This document shows positions 26,351 to 34,834 of a DNA stretch of 64,000 nucleotides, one piece after another (within the stretch, counting starts at the first letter, position 1; the number at the start of each line of letters is the position of its first letter). The notes below the pieces were generated by a model. The model was given only the letters and a program-made list of their open reading frames with translations. It did not search any database and was not told the DNA's origin. The stretch comes from Sphingobacterium faecium (GTDB taxonomy: Bacteria; Bacteroidota; Bacteroidia; Sphingobacteriales; Sphingobacteriaceae), in assembly GCF_003054045.1 (NCBI RefSeq), contig NZ_QBKH01000012.1, forward strand, positions 1 through 64,000, given 5' to 3'. The position numbers were made by a program, and so were the translations under genes.

Positions 26351-27196
26351 ATGAAGCGTATCATAAATACAACCATCCTTTATATTCTATTCGTACTAGT
26401 GCAGATATCGTTCTACGGCTGCAATAATATGACTAAATCAACTGCAACACAGTCAGAAAATAAACATGCTTCAAATAGCATAGATCTTTCCAATATGATC
26501 ATGCTTGGAGACACCACCTTTGCAGGTTATCAAGTATCACTCTGGACTCCAGATAGTCTAACCAATAAATTTGAAAGCTTATACTTGAGATTAGAAGATG
26601 GAAAAGGAAATCCAATAAATGACCAAGAGGTAAATTACGAAATCACAATGGATATGGGAATGATGTCCCATGGTGGACCTTATGACGCTCTAGTCAACAA
26701 AGGAAACGGGATTTTTCAAGCTGATATGGTATTTATCATGGCCAATATGAAGGATATGGGGAGAGGATGGCTATTCAAAACTTTACTCAAAGGAAAAGAT
26801 AAAACAGATACCTTGACTTTTGCCCTCCCAGTACAACAAGCGACTATACCCCGCACTATAGCTACAGGAACAACGACAGATGATCGCGTATTCGTGTCCT
26901 GTTTAATTCCTAATGAGGTCGAGTCAGGTAAGCACAATATCGAATTTGCATTACACAAAATGGACAAAGAGACCTTCACCAATCTAGATGGATATACCAT
27001 AGCAGTAGAACCTTTTATGCCTGCAATGAAACATGGCTCTCCAGAGAATAAAGATGCCGAAAGCAAGGGAAATGGCCGTTATTCCGGCTTAGTCAATTTC
27101 ACAATGTCTGGAGACTGGGTGATCAAAGTTAAGCTGTTAAAAAATGGAGAAACAGTATCACAAGATAGTTTGGTCTATCCAATCAAAATCAAATAA
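26351..27196 (+). CDS. YtkA/FixH-like lipoprotein, Met/His-rich
   Basis: This 281-residue lipoprotein (lipobox near residue 24, FYGC) has two immunoglobulin-like YtkA/FixH-type domains. The first contains YEITMDMGMMSHGGP, the second VEPFMPAMKHGSP; both are the Met/His-bearing motif known in these domains, and Met-rich sites are common in periplasmic copper handling. It lies between SCO and the first MbnP gene, so copper transfer or sensing is likely. The substrate is inferred from context. Confidence 0.8.
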   Translation: MKRIINTTILYILFVLVQISFYGCNNMTKSTATQSENKHASNSIDLSNMIMLGDTTFAGYQVSLWTPDSLTNKFESLYLRLEDGKGNPINDQEVNYEITMDMGMMSHGGPYDALVNKGNGIFQADMVFIMANMKDMGRGWLFKTLLKGKDKTDTLTFALPVQQATIPRTIATGTTTDDRVFVSCLIPNEVESGKHNIEFALHKMDKETFTNLDGYTIAVEPFMPAMKHGSPENKDAESKGNGRYSGLVNFTMSGDWVIKVKLLKNGETVSQDSLVYPIKIK

Positions 27197-27238
27197 AAGC
27201 GATTAAAAGTTTAACAAAACAAATTATAACAGAATAAA

Positions 27239-28105
27239 ATGAAAAACTATTCAAAAAAGGGAGCATTAAGCCTATTTTCCTGCATCCTATTATTGACAGC
27301 ATGTGAAAAAGAAACAATTGTTCAAACTTCGGTTGATTCTGGCCCAGGAAGTACAACATTGTTTTTTGATGCACGATATGGTGACGCTGACTTCGAATTG
27401 AACAAAGCATATGATTTTAAACTCAGCAATGCTACTGGTCAGTTTGATCTAAAATATGAGTTCAGCCAGCTTCGTTATTGGGTGAGCAACGTTCGCTTAG
27501 TCAATGCTGCGGGCGAAGAATTCAAAGTGCCAGAATCCTACTACCTCATCGAAGAAAATGTCGAAATTCCTGTACAAGAGGGATCATTTGACAAAAAATA
27601 TCCTGCAAATAAAAGAGAACAGGTGCAGATAAGTTCTATACCAGCAGGTGATTATACTGCTATAAAATTTGCTGTCGGAGTAGATTCAAAATACAACGAT
27701 AATTTAACCCTACGTGCCGGCGAATTATCCTCCTTAAATGGTATGGCTTTTGAAAATTGGATGTGGTTCACCAGTTATAAGTTTTTTGTGGTAAATGGAA
27801 AAATGACCTGGGTAAAAGCAGCGCCGGAAGCTCCTGCTTCACAAACATTCTTTTGGGACTTCGCTTCAAACAATCTCTATACGGAGAAAGAAATTAAATT
27901 AGATAAAGCGATCACTATTAATGCGCAGATGAAATCAAATATCAAATTAGAATTGGATGTCAAAAAAGTAATCGATATTGAAAACCCATGGTCAAACAGG
28001 TTGATCAGCGCATCCAAAAAGGAGCTGATGACACAGTTAAAAGACAATCTGCTTACCAAAGCCATCACCTTAAAAAGCACAAGTTCGACTGCTATAGCAA
28101 AATAG
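27239..28105 (+). CDS. MbnP-like lipoprotein (first copy, diverged)
   Basis: This 288-residue protein has lipobox LLLTAC. The MbnP-like domain shows FEFSQLRYWVSNVRLVN-type sequence (seen as KYEFSQLRYWVSNVRLVN), SYYLIEEN, IPAGDYTAIKFAVGVDSKYN and MAFENWMWFTSYKFF. Compared with the second copy (29201) the core Gly-rich W-GWNSGYIF segment is replaced by NWMWFTSYKFF, and the FKYHIGG segment is missing. MbnP proteins bind copper, and partner MbnH can convert a tryptophan to kynurenine. This copy keeps tryptophans there, but its metal site may differ. It overlaps or abuts MbnH (1 base gap). Confidence 0.8.
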   Translation: MKNYSKKGALSLFSCILLLTACEKETIVQTSVDSGPGSTTLFFDARYGDADFELNKAYDFKLSNATGQFDLKYEFSQLRYWVSNVRLVNAAGEEFKVPESYYLIEENVEIPVQEGSFDKKYPANKREQVQISSIPAGDYTAIKFAVGVDSKYNDNLTLRAGELSSLNGMAFENWMWFTSYKFFVVNGKMTWVKAAPEAPASQTFFWDFASNNLYTEKEIKLDKAITINAQMKSNIKLELDVKKVIDIENPWSNRLISASKKELMTQLKDNLLTKAITLKSTSSTAIAK

Positions 28106-28106
28106 T

Positions 28107-29204
28107 ATGATGATAAACAAAGGACTAAAAGTAGGAGTTTTCACAAGCATAGTATTAAGCTTGTGCACGATCTCATGTAGTAAAGTAAAAGTTGACACTC
28201 CGCAACCGGATCAAACTCCTACTCCTTTGATGCTAAAAGTCCCGGGCCATTTTCCGGCACCAACAAATATGCTCGACAACCCCCTGACGGTTGAAGGAGT
28301 AAATCTAGGTCGTCATCTTTTTTATGATCCCTTGTTATCTGCAAATATGCAGGTAAGCTGTGCAAGCTGTCATCATCAAGAACGAGCATTTGCAGATGGA
28401 GTGGCACTTACGGCTGCAGGTGTATCAGGAAAAACACTTGAGCGGCATTCTCCGACATTGATTAATCTAGCATGGGCTGATCAAGGATTTTTCTGGGACG
28501 GTGGTGCAACAAATCTAGAATCACAGGCCTTTGGACCGCTTACGCATGCTGACGAAATGGGAATGTCCTTAGTCACTTTGGCCAACCGGCTGATGGCTAG
28601 TGAATTTTACGTCAACTTATTTCAGCAAGCTTTTGCTGAAAAACCATCAGCACAAGGTGCCGCAAAAGCATTGGCGCAATTTCAGCGAACCTTGATATCG
28701 AGCAATTCGCGTTATGACAGTTATCGAAGTGGGCAAGATTTGAAAGCCCTTTCCGCAGGGGAACTACGTGGAATGCATCTTGTAAAACAAAAATGTGGGA
28801 CATGCCATAGTGGAGAACTGTTCACAGATAATGCTTTCCATAATAACGGTATTGATGATGACTTTACCGATGACTCGAACGAATGGATACATCGCGGACG
28901 TTATCGTATATCTTTTAATCCGATAGATCTGGGTGCCTTTAAAACACCAACACTAAGAAACGTAACACGCTCTGCACCCTATATGCACGATGGAAGATTC
29001 AAATCACTTGATCAGGTGTTGCAGCACTACAGATCTGGTATTAAGCATAGTCCGGTCACAGACCGACTTCTTTACGATCAAAATGAAAATCCTGGCATAG
29101 CCATGAGCGATAAAGAAATGACAGAAATAAAATCATTTCTAGAAGCATTGACAGACGATATATTTTTAAATGAAATAACTTTTTCTAATCCAAATAAGAA
29201 ATGA
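28107..29204 (+). CDS. MbnH-like di-heme cytochrome c peroxidase (first copy)
   Basis: This 365-residue lipoprotein (lipobox ending at C24) has two c-type heme sites, CASCH (85-89) and CGTCH (near 230). Other family parts are LGRHLFYDPLLSANMQ, FWDGGATNLESQ and APYMHDGRFKSLDQVL. MbnH enzymes are di-heme peroxidase relatives that oxidise MbnP. It starts one base after the first MbnP stop, and its last codons overlap the second MbnP gene (ATGA), so the four genes are translationally linked. Start ATG 28107 is followed by MINKGLKVG. Confidence 0.92.
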   Translation: MMINKGLKVGVFTSIVLSLCTISCSKVKVDTPQPDQTPTPLMLKVPGHFPAPTNMLDNPLTVEGVNLGRHLFYDPLLSANMQVSCASCHHQERAFADGVALTAAGVSGKTLERHSPTLINLAWADQGFFWDGGATNLESQAFGPLTHADEMGMSLVTLANRLMASEFYVNLFQQAFAEKPSAQGAAKALAQFQRTLISSNSRYDSYRSGQDLKALSAGELRGMHLVKQKCGTCHSGELFTDNAFHNNGIDDDFTDDSNEWIHRGRYRISFNPIDLGAFKTPTLRNVTRSAPYMHDGRFKSLDQVLQHYRSGIKHSPVTDRLLYDQNENPGIAMSDKEMTEIKSFLEALTDDIFLNEITFSNPNKK

Positions 29205-30082
29205 AAAAAGACAAAACCAATGTAGGCAGTAGAACAGTTCTTACAGCGATGATAATCCTGCTATTAACAATAACAGGAGCATGCAGCAAAACTGAAGCAC
29301 CTACCCCCGATGAAGAAAAAACTGGACAATTCTCTATCGAATTTGACAATATAATGGGCGAAGAAACTTTGAGTTTCGAACCCCGAGTTTATAAAAATGC
29401 AAAGGGAGAATCCTTTAGAATTAAATTGTTGCAATATTTCATCAGCAACATCAAGCTCTATAAAGCAGATGGCAGTAGCTATACAGTACCTCAGGATGAC
29501 AGTTATTTTTTAGTAAACGCAGCCGATCGTACCACACGTTTCACCAAAGTAAAAGTGCCCGAAGGAAACTATGAAAAAGTTGAATTTGTCATCGGTGTAG
29601 ACAGTGCAAGAAGTTCGATGCCTGTAGAAAAACGGACTGGTGTATTGTCCTTCAATCCAGAAGAAGGACACGAAGGTGGCGGTATGTATTGGGGATGGAA
29701 CAGCGGTTATATCTTCTTTAAGATGGAAGGTTACTGCGAATTGATCTCCGACAATCAACAGGGAGATCCCACTGGAAATAAACAGTTCAAATATCATATC
29801 GGTGGATTTGGAGGTTACAATGCCCCTACCTTGAACAATATCAAGACCATTACAGTAGATCTGAAAACTGCAGGAACAGCACAAGTGAGAAAAGGGTTAC
29901 GCAGTAACGTCCACCTATTTGTGGATATCATGAAAATATTCAATGGTCCACACACATTCAGTATTGTAGAGCATCCCAATGTCATGTTCAGTGAATACAG
30001 TGTGAATATTGCCAACAATTTCCCGCATTTTTTCACACATGATCATACCGAAAATTTTGTGAAAAGTGAAGATGAATTATAA
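29201..30082 (+). CDS. MbnP-like lipoprotein (second copy, typical)
   Basis: This 293-residue lipoprotein (lipobox TGAC) shows the usual MbnP pattern: IKLLQYFISNIKLYKADG, VPEGNYEKVEFVIGVDSAR, GGMYWGWNSGYIFFKMEGY and FKYHIGGFGGYN. The MYWGWNSGYIF tryptophans are in the region where MbnH-made kynurenine is known in methanotroph MbnP. The start overlaps the preceding stop (ATGA), and the next MbnH starts 3 bases after its stop. It carries more His near the C-terminus (FPHFFTHDHTEN), a likely extra metal site. Confidence 0.9.
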   Translation: MKKDKTNVGSRTVLTAMIILLLTITGACSKTEAPTPDEEKTGQFSIEFDNIMGEETLSFEPRVYKNAKGESFRIKLLQYFISNIKLYKADGSSYTVPQDDSYFLVNAADRTTRFTKVKVPEGNYEKVEFVIGVDSARSSMPVEKRTGVLSFNPEEGHEGGGMYWGWNSGYIFFKMEGYCELISDNQQGDPTGNKQFKYHIGGFGGYNAPTLNNIKTITVDLKTAGTAQVRKGLRSNVHLFVDIMKIFNGPHTFSIVEHPNVMFSEYSVNIANNFPHFFTHDHTENFVKSEDEL

Positions 30083-30085
30083 CTG

Positions 30086-31150
30086 ATGAAAAAAATATTT
30101 GTGCTAATTGGAATTGTTGCCCTCGTATGGGCATGCAAAAAAGGTGAAGACTCAATTCCTGACCTCTTCACAGGCTTCTTGAAACCAAATAATTTTCCTG
30201 AGCCAACTTATAATTTTTCTAGAAACATGATTACAAAAGAAGGCTTTGAATTGGGCAAGCGTCTTTTTTACGAACCGCGCTTATCCCGTAACAATACCGT
30301 TGCCTGTGGCAGTTGCCACATCCAGTCTGCAGCATTTACCCATCATGGTCACGATGTGAGTCACGGTATTGATGATCGGCTAGGCATACGCAATCCTATG
30401 CCTATTATGAACATGGCTTGGCAAAAAGAATTCTTTTGGGACGGAGGCGTCTTTGATTTAGATCTTGCAGCAGTCAACGCGATCACAAATCCTGTTGAAA
30501 TGGATGAAACAGTACCCAATGTGCTTAGAAAATTAAGAGCACATCCCGATTATCCTGCGCTATTTAAAAAAGCCTTTGGGACTGATGAAATAACCGATGC
30601 ACGCTTTTTCAAAGCCCTATCGCAATATATGCTAATGGCTGTAAGCAACAATGCTAAATACGATCATGTGATGCGCAAAGAAGCAGGATATGCCTTTACT
30701 GAACAAGAACAAAAAGGCTATCTTTTTTACCAAAAAAACTGTTCATCCTGCCACAACGAGCCACTGTTTACCGATAGAAGCTACCGTAATAATGGACTTT
30801 CTCCTAATCGAGCTAACGACACCGGTCGAGATTCTGTGACCTTAAATCCCGCCGATAGATATAAATTCAAAGTGCCTAGCCTTCGTAATATTTCCTATAC
30901 TGCCCCTTACATGCACGATGGACGTTTTCTGACCTTAAATCGGGTTATTGAACATTACCGGACAGGAATGGTTGATTCCCCTACCCTTGACCCCGTTTTT
31001 AGACAAGCGGATGGATCGTTAGGTATAAAAATGAGCGATACTGAAAAAGATAATCTGATAGCATTTTTAAAAACTTTAGATGACCGGGATTTCTTGACCA
31101 ATAAGCTATTGGCAGAACCCGAAATAAATTCGGGCTTTGTTGTCAATTGA
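30086..31150 (+). CDS. MbnH-like di-heme cytochrome c peroxidase (second copy)
   Basis: This 354-residue lipoprotein (lipobox VWAC, C17) has heme sites CGSCH (74-78) and CSSCH near 225-230. LGKRLFYEPRLSRNNTV, FFWDGGVFDLDL and APYMHDGRFLTLNRVI match the family. It is clearly paralogous to the gene at 28107, so the MbnP-MbnH pair was duplicated as a unit and then diverged. It probably oxidises the MbnP encoded 3 bases upstream. Confidence 0.92.
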   Translation: MKKIFVLIGIVALVWACKKGEDSIPDLFTGFLKPNNFPEPTYNFSRNMITKEGFELGKRLFYEPRLSRNNTVACGSCHIQSAAFTHHGHDVSHGIDDRLGIRNPMPIMNMAWQKEFFWDGGVFDLDLAAVNAITNPVEMDETVPNVLRKLRAHPDYPALFKKAFGTDEITDARFFKALSQYMLMAVSNNAKYDHVMRKEAGYAFTEQEQKGYLFYQKNCSSCHNEPLFTDRSYRNNGLSPNRANDTGRDSVTLNPADRYKFKVPSLRNISYTAPYMHDGRFLTLNRVIEHYRTGMVDSPTLDPVFRQADGSLGIKMSDTEKDNLIAFLKTLDDRDFLTNKLLAEPEINSGFVVN

Positions 31151-31279
31151 TCATCTGATTTTCAAGCAGCACTGGTCCTCTTCTTACATTCCTATACCGG
31201 ATTTAACATGTAGATCAACAGTAAGCACAGATGACAGGCATATACAATTTTCGACATATTATCATAAAAACAGCGACAA

Positions 31280-32245
31280 ATGAATACATACAAACACCTT
31301 AAAAAAAATACGATATACGGTCTATTGACCGTATTAGCATGCGGACTGATGATCCCTATCTCAAAAGCATGTGATATCTGTGGATGTGGTGTCGGCAGTT
31401 ATTACATTGGTATATTACCAGACTTCAATAAACGCTTTATTGGGCTTCGCTATCAACATAAATCGCTTCTCACACACCTAGGACCTACCGGCAATCGCAC
31501 GCCTATTACCGCCGATGAAACCTATCAAAGCATGGAAATGTGGGGAGCATGGAACATCGGTCAGCGCTGGCGGGTCATGGCAATTTTGCCCTATAACTTC
31601 AACACGCGTACTATAAAGGGCAGCGGAGAGCAGGGGAAGAAAAATGGAATGGGTGATGTCGTAGCAATGGGCTATTTCAAAATATTTGAAGAAGCGAAAG
31701 GCACAGCATCCAACAAAATGCTCGTCCACTCGCTATGGATAGGCGCAGGTGTAAAAGCACCTACGGGAAAGTACGATGCAAGCGAACGCAGTAATGCGGC
31801 TCAGGACTCACCAAATAACTTTCAATTGGGTACCGCCAGTACAGACTTTATGTTCAATCTCGCATATGATGTAAGGTTGATGGATCTAGGTCTGAATGTC
31901 AATACCACATACAAATTGAATACGGAAAACAAATACGATTACAGATACGCCAATAAATTCACTGCCAATGCACTCGCATATTATAAATTTAATATACGCG
32001 ATAAGGTACGTATAGCACCTAATGCTGGTGTCACTTATGAGACACAGCCAAAAGATGTCGTCTTTGGAAAATATGATGTCGCACAGTCTGGCGGAAACTC
32101 CACCACAGGAATTATAGGTATAGAAGTCAATATCGGAAAAATATCATTCGGCGGTAACTATCAATCCCCTTTAAGCCAAAATCTTGCTGGCGGGCGTGTA
32201 GAAGCTGGCGATCGGTTTCTTACCCATTTGTCCTACAGCTTTTAA
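31280..32245 (+). CDS. Outer-membrane barrel with N-terminal CxxCxC
   Basis: This 321-residue protein has a signal sequence ending ISKA and then CDICGCG (C31, C34, C36) at the start of the mature chain. The rest is barrel-like (RFIGLRYQHKSLL, MEMWGAWNIGQRWRVMAILPYNF, VRIAPNAGVTYE) and ends with FLTHLSYSF. I do not recognise a named family, but such barrels occur beside MbnP/MbnH loci. The Cys cluster at the mature N-terminus could take a metal or a lipid. It probably serves as the outer-membrane component of the same system. Confidence 0.8.
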   Translation: MNTYKHLKKNTIYGLLTVLACGLMIPISKACDICGCGVGSYYIGILPDFNKRFIGLRYQHKSLLTHLGPTGNRTPITADETYQSMEMWGAWNIGQRWRVMAILPYNFNTRTIKGSGEQGKKNGMGDVVAMGYFKIFEEAKGTASNKMLVHSLWIGAGVKAPTGKYDASERSNAAQDSPNNFQLGTASTDFMFNLAYDVRLMDLGLNVNTTYKLNTENKYDYRYANKFTANALAYYKFNIRDKVRIAPNAGVTYETQPKDVVFGKYDVAQSGGNSTTGIIGIEVNIGKISFGGNYQSPLSQNLAGGRVEAGDRFLTHLSYSF

Positions 32246-32288
32246 AAAAGCAAAAAGATTGTCTTAAACTCTAAAAAAATAACATACT

Positions 32289-32783
32289 ATGAAATCTATT
32301 AGCTCCATATCCATACTCGTATCATGCTGTATATTCAGCATGGTTGCATGTAATGCTAACAACTCTGCAGACTCAGGTGCAAAAAAAAAAGAACCTGCTG
32401 TTGAAGAACCCACTCCAGTAACGCTTCAAGTAAATGATTTTCTAAAAGAAGGAAATAAAGGTGTAGGCGGCATCACGAGTTTTGAACACAAACCATTCGA
32501 TCAAAAATTAGCCGATGAGGGCAATAAATTATTCATTGTCAAGTGTACGATGTGTCATGAAATCAAGGAAGATAAAATAGGTCCAGCACTTTATGGCGTC
32601 ACAAAAAAAAGAACGCCAGAATGGATGATGAACATGATCTTGACCCCTGATAAGATGCTAGCAGAAGATGCAGATGCAATAGCACTCAGCAAAACTTACG
32701 ATGGAGCAATGGCGGCTCTAGGGTTAAACCCTCAAGAAGCAATCGCAATTCTGGAATACCTGAGACAAGAAGATTCGAAATAG
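32289..32783 (+). CDS. Lipoprotein c-type cytochrome
   Basis: This 164-residue lipoprotein (lipobox ending at C21) has one heme site, CTMCH (86-90), and downstream KIGPALYGVTKKRTPEWMMNMILTPDKM, with a Met that can be the distal ligand. This is a class I-type small cytochrome, likely an electron carrier for the upstream di-heme enzymes. It ends the run; a terminator lies at 32844-32879. Confidence 0.88.
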   Translation: MKSISSISILVSCCIFSMVACNANNSADSGAKKKEPAVEEPTPVTLQVNDFLKEGNKGVGGITSFEHKPFDQKLADEGNKLFIVKCTMCHEIKEDKIGPALYGVTKKRTPEWMMNMILTPDKMLAEDADAIALSKTYDGAMAALGLNPQEAIAILEYLRQEDSK

Positions 32784-32843
32784 AAAGAAATTTCACATCC
32801 GACCTCATTAAAAAAGCTGGCGGTAAGAATTGATAAAAACAAA

Positions 32844-32879
32844 AAAAGGGATGAAATATTGATCAGTTTCATCCCTTTT
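32844..32879. terminator. Bidirectional intrinsic terminator
   Basis: AAAAGGGATGAAA (32844-32856) pairs perfectly with 32867-32879, ending in TTTT. It lies between convergent genes ending at 32783 and 32896. Confidence 0.9.
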
Positions 32880-32895
32880 CTGTACTGCAAAATGG

Positions 32896-33765
32896 TTACT
32901 GCGTTTTCCTAAATTCTTCAGGACTTACACCATATTTCTTTTTAAAGAAAGTAATAAAATAGGATACATTTTCAAAACCAAGTTCAAAAGAGATCTCCGA
33001 AATATTCTTATAGGTATGAATGAGTAGGCGTTCAGCCTCCATCAGTACGCGCTCCCTTATCAGTTGGCCAGCAGATATCCCTCTCCTTTCCTGACACAAA
33101 CGATTGAGATAATTCGTGGAAATAAAAAGCTGATCAGCATAGAATGAAGGCAAGCGCTCATGCGCAAATTGCTCGCTGATCAAGCGTTCAAAAGAGATCA
33201 CCTTCTCCTCTTTTTCATTTTTTGGTATTTCAGTTCCTTCAATATTGACATTGCGGCTGAGTGTTCCCAAAAAAATATTTAAGTAGGAACGCAGTATATT
33301 TTTAGCGTCAGGATGGCTAAATAAATATTCGCGATGCATTGTTTCTAAAATCATAGGCCAACCTAACTGCTGTTCAACAGCAACATTTTGGGCTTGCATC
33401 TTTTGCGTTTTTAAAAATGAAAAATGATGCAGTACATTATCGTTGTACCGTTGCGTAAAAAAATGCTCTTCAAATAAAATAACCCAACCGTCTTTTTGAT
33501 CATTTTCTGTCAACAAACTCAATACTGTACTAGGACTGAAAAACATAACCTGTTGTTGCTGTAATTGACAGTTATACTTGTCAATATTCAACGTAATAAG
33601 TCCTGATGTTAAATAAATAACCGTATAAAATGTTCTTCGATTTGGTAGATGCAGATTTTGAAGACAACTATAGTCATCTTTTAGATTGTATACAATTAAG
33701 CCAATATGATCGGGATCAATATTGTTTAATGATATTGTGTTAATATTTTCTGTTTTTATAACCAT
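32896..33765 (-). CDS. AraC family transcriptional regulator
   Basis: This protein of about 290 residues has an N-terminal sensor-like half (CLQNLHLPNRRTFYTVIYLTSG) and C-terminal AraC helix-turn-helix pair (FYADQLFISTNYLNRLCQ and ISEISFELGFENVSYFITFFKKKYGVSPEEF, shown in part). ATG 33765 (MVIKTENIN) is preferred over the longer frame, which starts at 33885 and includes the AT-rich leader of the convergent side. It sits between the copper/redox genes and two small C-x9-C-x3-C genes and may control one or both. Confidence 0.88.
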   Translation of the reverse strand: MVIKTENINTISLNNIDPDHIGLIVYNLKDDYSCLQNLHLPNRRTFYTVIYLTSGLITLNIDKYNCQLQQQQVMFFSPSTVLSLLTENDQKDGWVILFEEHFFTQRYNDNVLHHFSFLKTQKMQAQNVAVEQQLGWPMILETMHREYLFSHPDAKNILRSYLNIFLGTLSRNVNIEGTEIPKNEKEEKVISFERLISEQFAHERLPSFYADQLFISTNYLNRLCQERRGISAGQLIRERVLMEAERLLIHTYKNISEISFELGFENVSYFITFFKKKYGVSPEEFRKTQ

Positions 33766-33796
33766 AATTAATGTAATTGCAAAGTGAGATAATCGA

Positions 33797-34177
33797 CTAT
33801 ACAAAAAACAAAATGGGTGGCTTGAAAATAAATCTATCCGTCCCCTCCAATACAAGATAGCGCTGAAAAAACAAATGTGCAGCACGTAAATCAGTAAAGT
33901 CTTCGTCAGACTTCAGTAAAAAACAGGTCAAAGGAAGATAAATATTCAGATCGATCTGCTTCGCTTTAGGAGCAGGATCTTGTTGGTCTCTTTCCTTTTC
34001 CAACTGCTTATCGATATAACAGAATCCACTGCAGGTCACTGCCGGCTCAAACCGATTGATGCATAATTGGGTTGTAATATAATCCTTATTGAGCTCAAAA
34101 CCCATACAGATCCAGGTACAGCTCGTTGCTTGTATGAAAATGGCTAAGACAAGGAGTATCGATAATTTAGCGCGCAT
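33797..34177 (-). CDS. Small secreted C-x9-C-x3-C protein (paralogue 3, diverged)
   Basis: This protein of 126 residues has signal peptide MRAKLSILLVLAIFIQATSC and three cysteines at 39, 49 and 53 (CINRFEPAVTC, SGFC), the spacing of the other two paralogues. The His before the second Cys is lost (TC instead of HC), and the lysine-rich segment is more acidic (KQLEKERDQQD). ATG 34177 gives the signal peptide; a longer frame from 34243 does not. It lies 31 bases upstream of the AraC start and reads toward it, so the two are probably co-transcribed. Confidence 0.6.
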   Translation of the reverse strand: MRAKLSILLVLAIFIQATSCTWICMGFELNKDYITTQLCINRFEPAVTCSGFCYIDKQLEKERDQQDPAPKAKQIDLNIYLPLTCFLLKSDEDFTDLRAAHLFFQRYLVLEGTDRFIFKPPILFFV

Positions 34178-34321
34178 TAAAAACTTAATAAATAATAACG
34201 TTCTACAGTCTTGAATATTAATTATCAAGCACGAGAAATTCAAAATAAATAAGGGTATAGCTATCGGTTTATTTCAAAATGAGATAGCGAAATAAATAGT
34301 CAGAAAGACTAGATGAGGATA

Positions 34322-34696
34322 TTAGCAGCTAGGTGGTCGCAAAATACGATTAATACGATTAAAAGTATAATGAGAATGGCGCATATCAAAATTTGTATTT
34401 GTCATATGATCGACAAAAATCGCAGGCATATTAAGCACGGTAGATGGTATTAAAACAAAGGCTTGCGCTTCCTTTATTTTATTTTCTATATTTTTCTTTT
34501 CATCTTCTCGCGCTTTTTTCATTTTCTTCATCAATACACATGTGCCCTTGCAATGCAACTGAGGAGCATCTCTATTTTCACAGAGATATTGCGCTATATA
34601 ATCACGATTGATATAAAAAGCACTTACAACCACGACTCCCCAGCATGCCTGAAACAGCATGAGGACAGATAGGAAATATAAAAGTACTCTTTTCAT
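34322..34696 (-). CDS. Small secreted C-x9-C-x3-C protein (paralogue 2)
   Basis: This protein of 124 residues has signal peptide MKRVLLYFLSVLMLFQACWG and cysteines C39, C49 and C53 (CENRDAPQLHC, KGTCVLMKKMKK), very close to paralogue 1. ATG 34696 is chosen because a -7 element (TATATTTG on the minus strand, 34703-34710) ends 7 bases upstream; a longer frame would start before the promoter. The message may be nearly leaderless. The gene runs in the same direction as paralogue 3, which starts 145 bases downstream. Role unknown; metal binding is inferred from motif and context. Confidence 0.7.
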   Translation of the reverse strand: MKRVLLYFLSVLMLFQACWGVVVVSAFYINRDYIAQYLCENRDAPQLHCKGTCVLMKKMKKAREDEKKNIENKIKEAQAFVLIPSTVLNMPAIFVDHMTNTNFDMRHSHYTFNRINRILRPPSC

Positions 34697-34702
34697 AAAG
34701 TT

Positions 34703-34710
34703 CAAATATA
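34703..34710 (-). promoter_or_regulatory. Bacteroidota -7 element almost touching an ATG
   Basis: TATATTTG (minus strand) lies 7 bases before ATG 34696, so transcription would begin at or a few bases before the start codon. Confidence 0.5.
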
Positions 34711-34787
34711 CGCTATTTTTAAGCAATTTAGAAACATCTTGACTTAAATCGCAGTACTTTTTTCATGTACTTCAGTAGATGTTTAAA

Positions 34788-34820
34788 ATCTATATAGCCT
34801 ACTTCTGAGGCTATATAGAT
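34788..34820 (-). terminator. Terminator after the 34835-35944 lipoprotein
   Basis: ATCTATATAGCCT (34788-34800) pairs perfectly with 34808-34820 across a 7-base loop, just past the lipoprotein stop. Confidence 0.75.
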
Positions 34821-34834
34821 CCTGATCTACGTTG

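Noticed and set aside
29510..29884. 124-codon minus-strand frame
   Set aside because: Lies wholly antisense inside the second MbnP gene, no supporting evidence.
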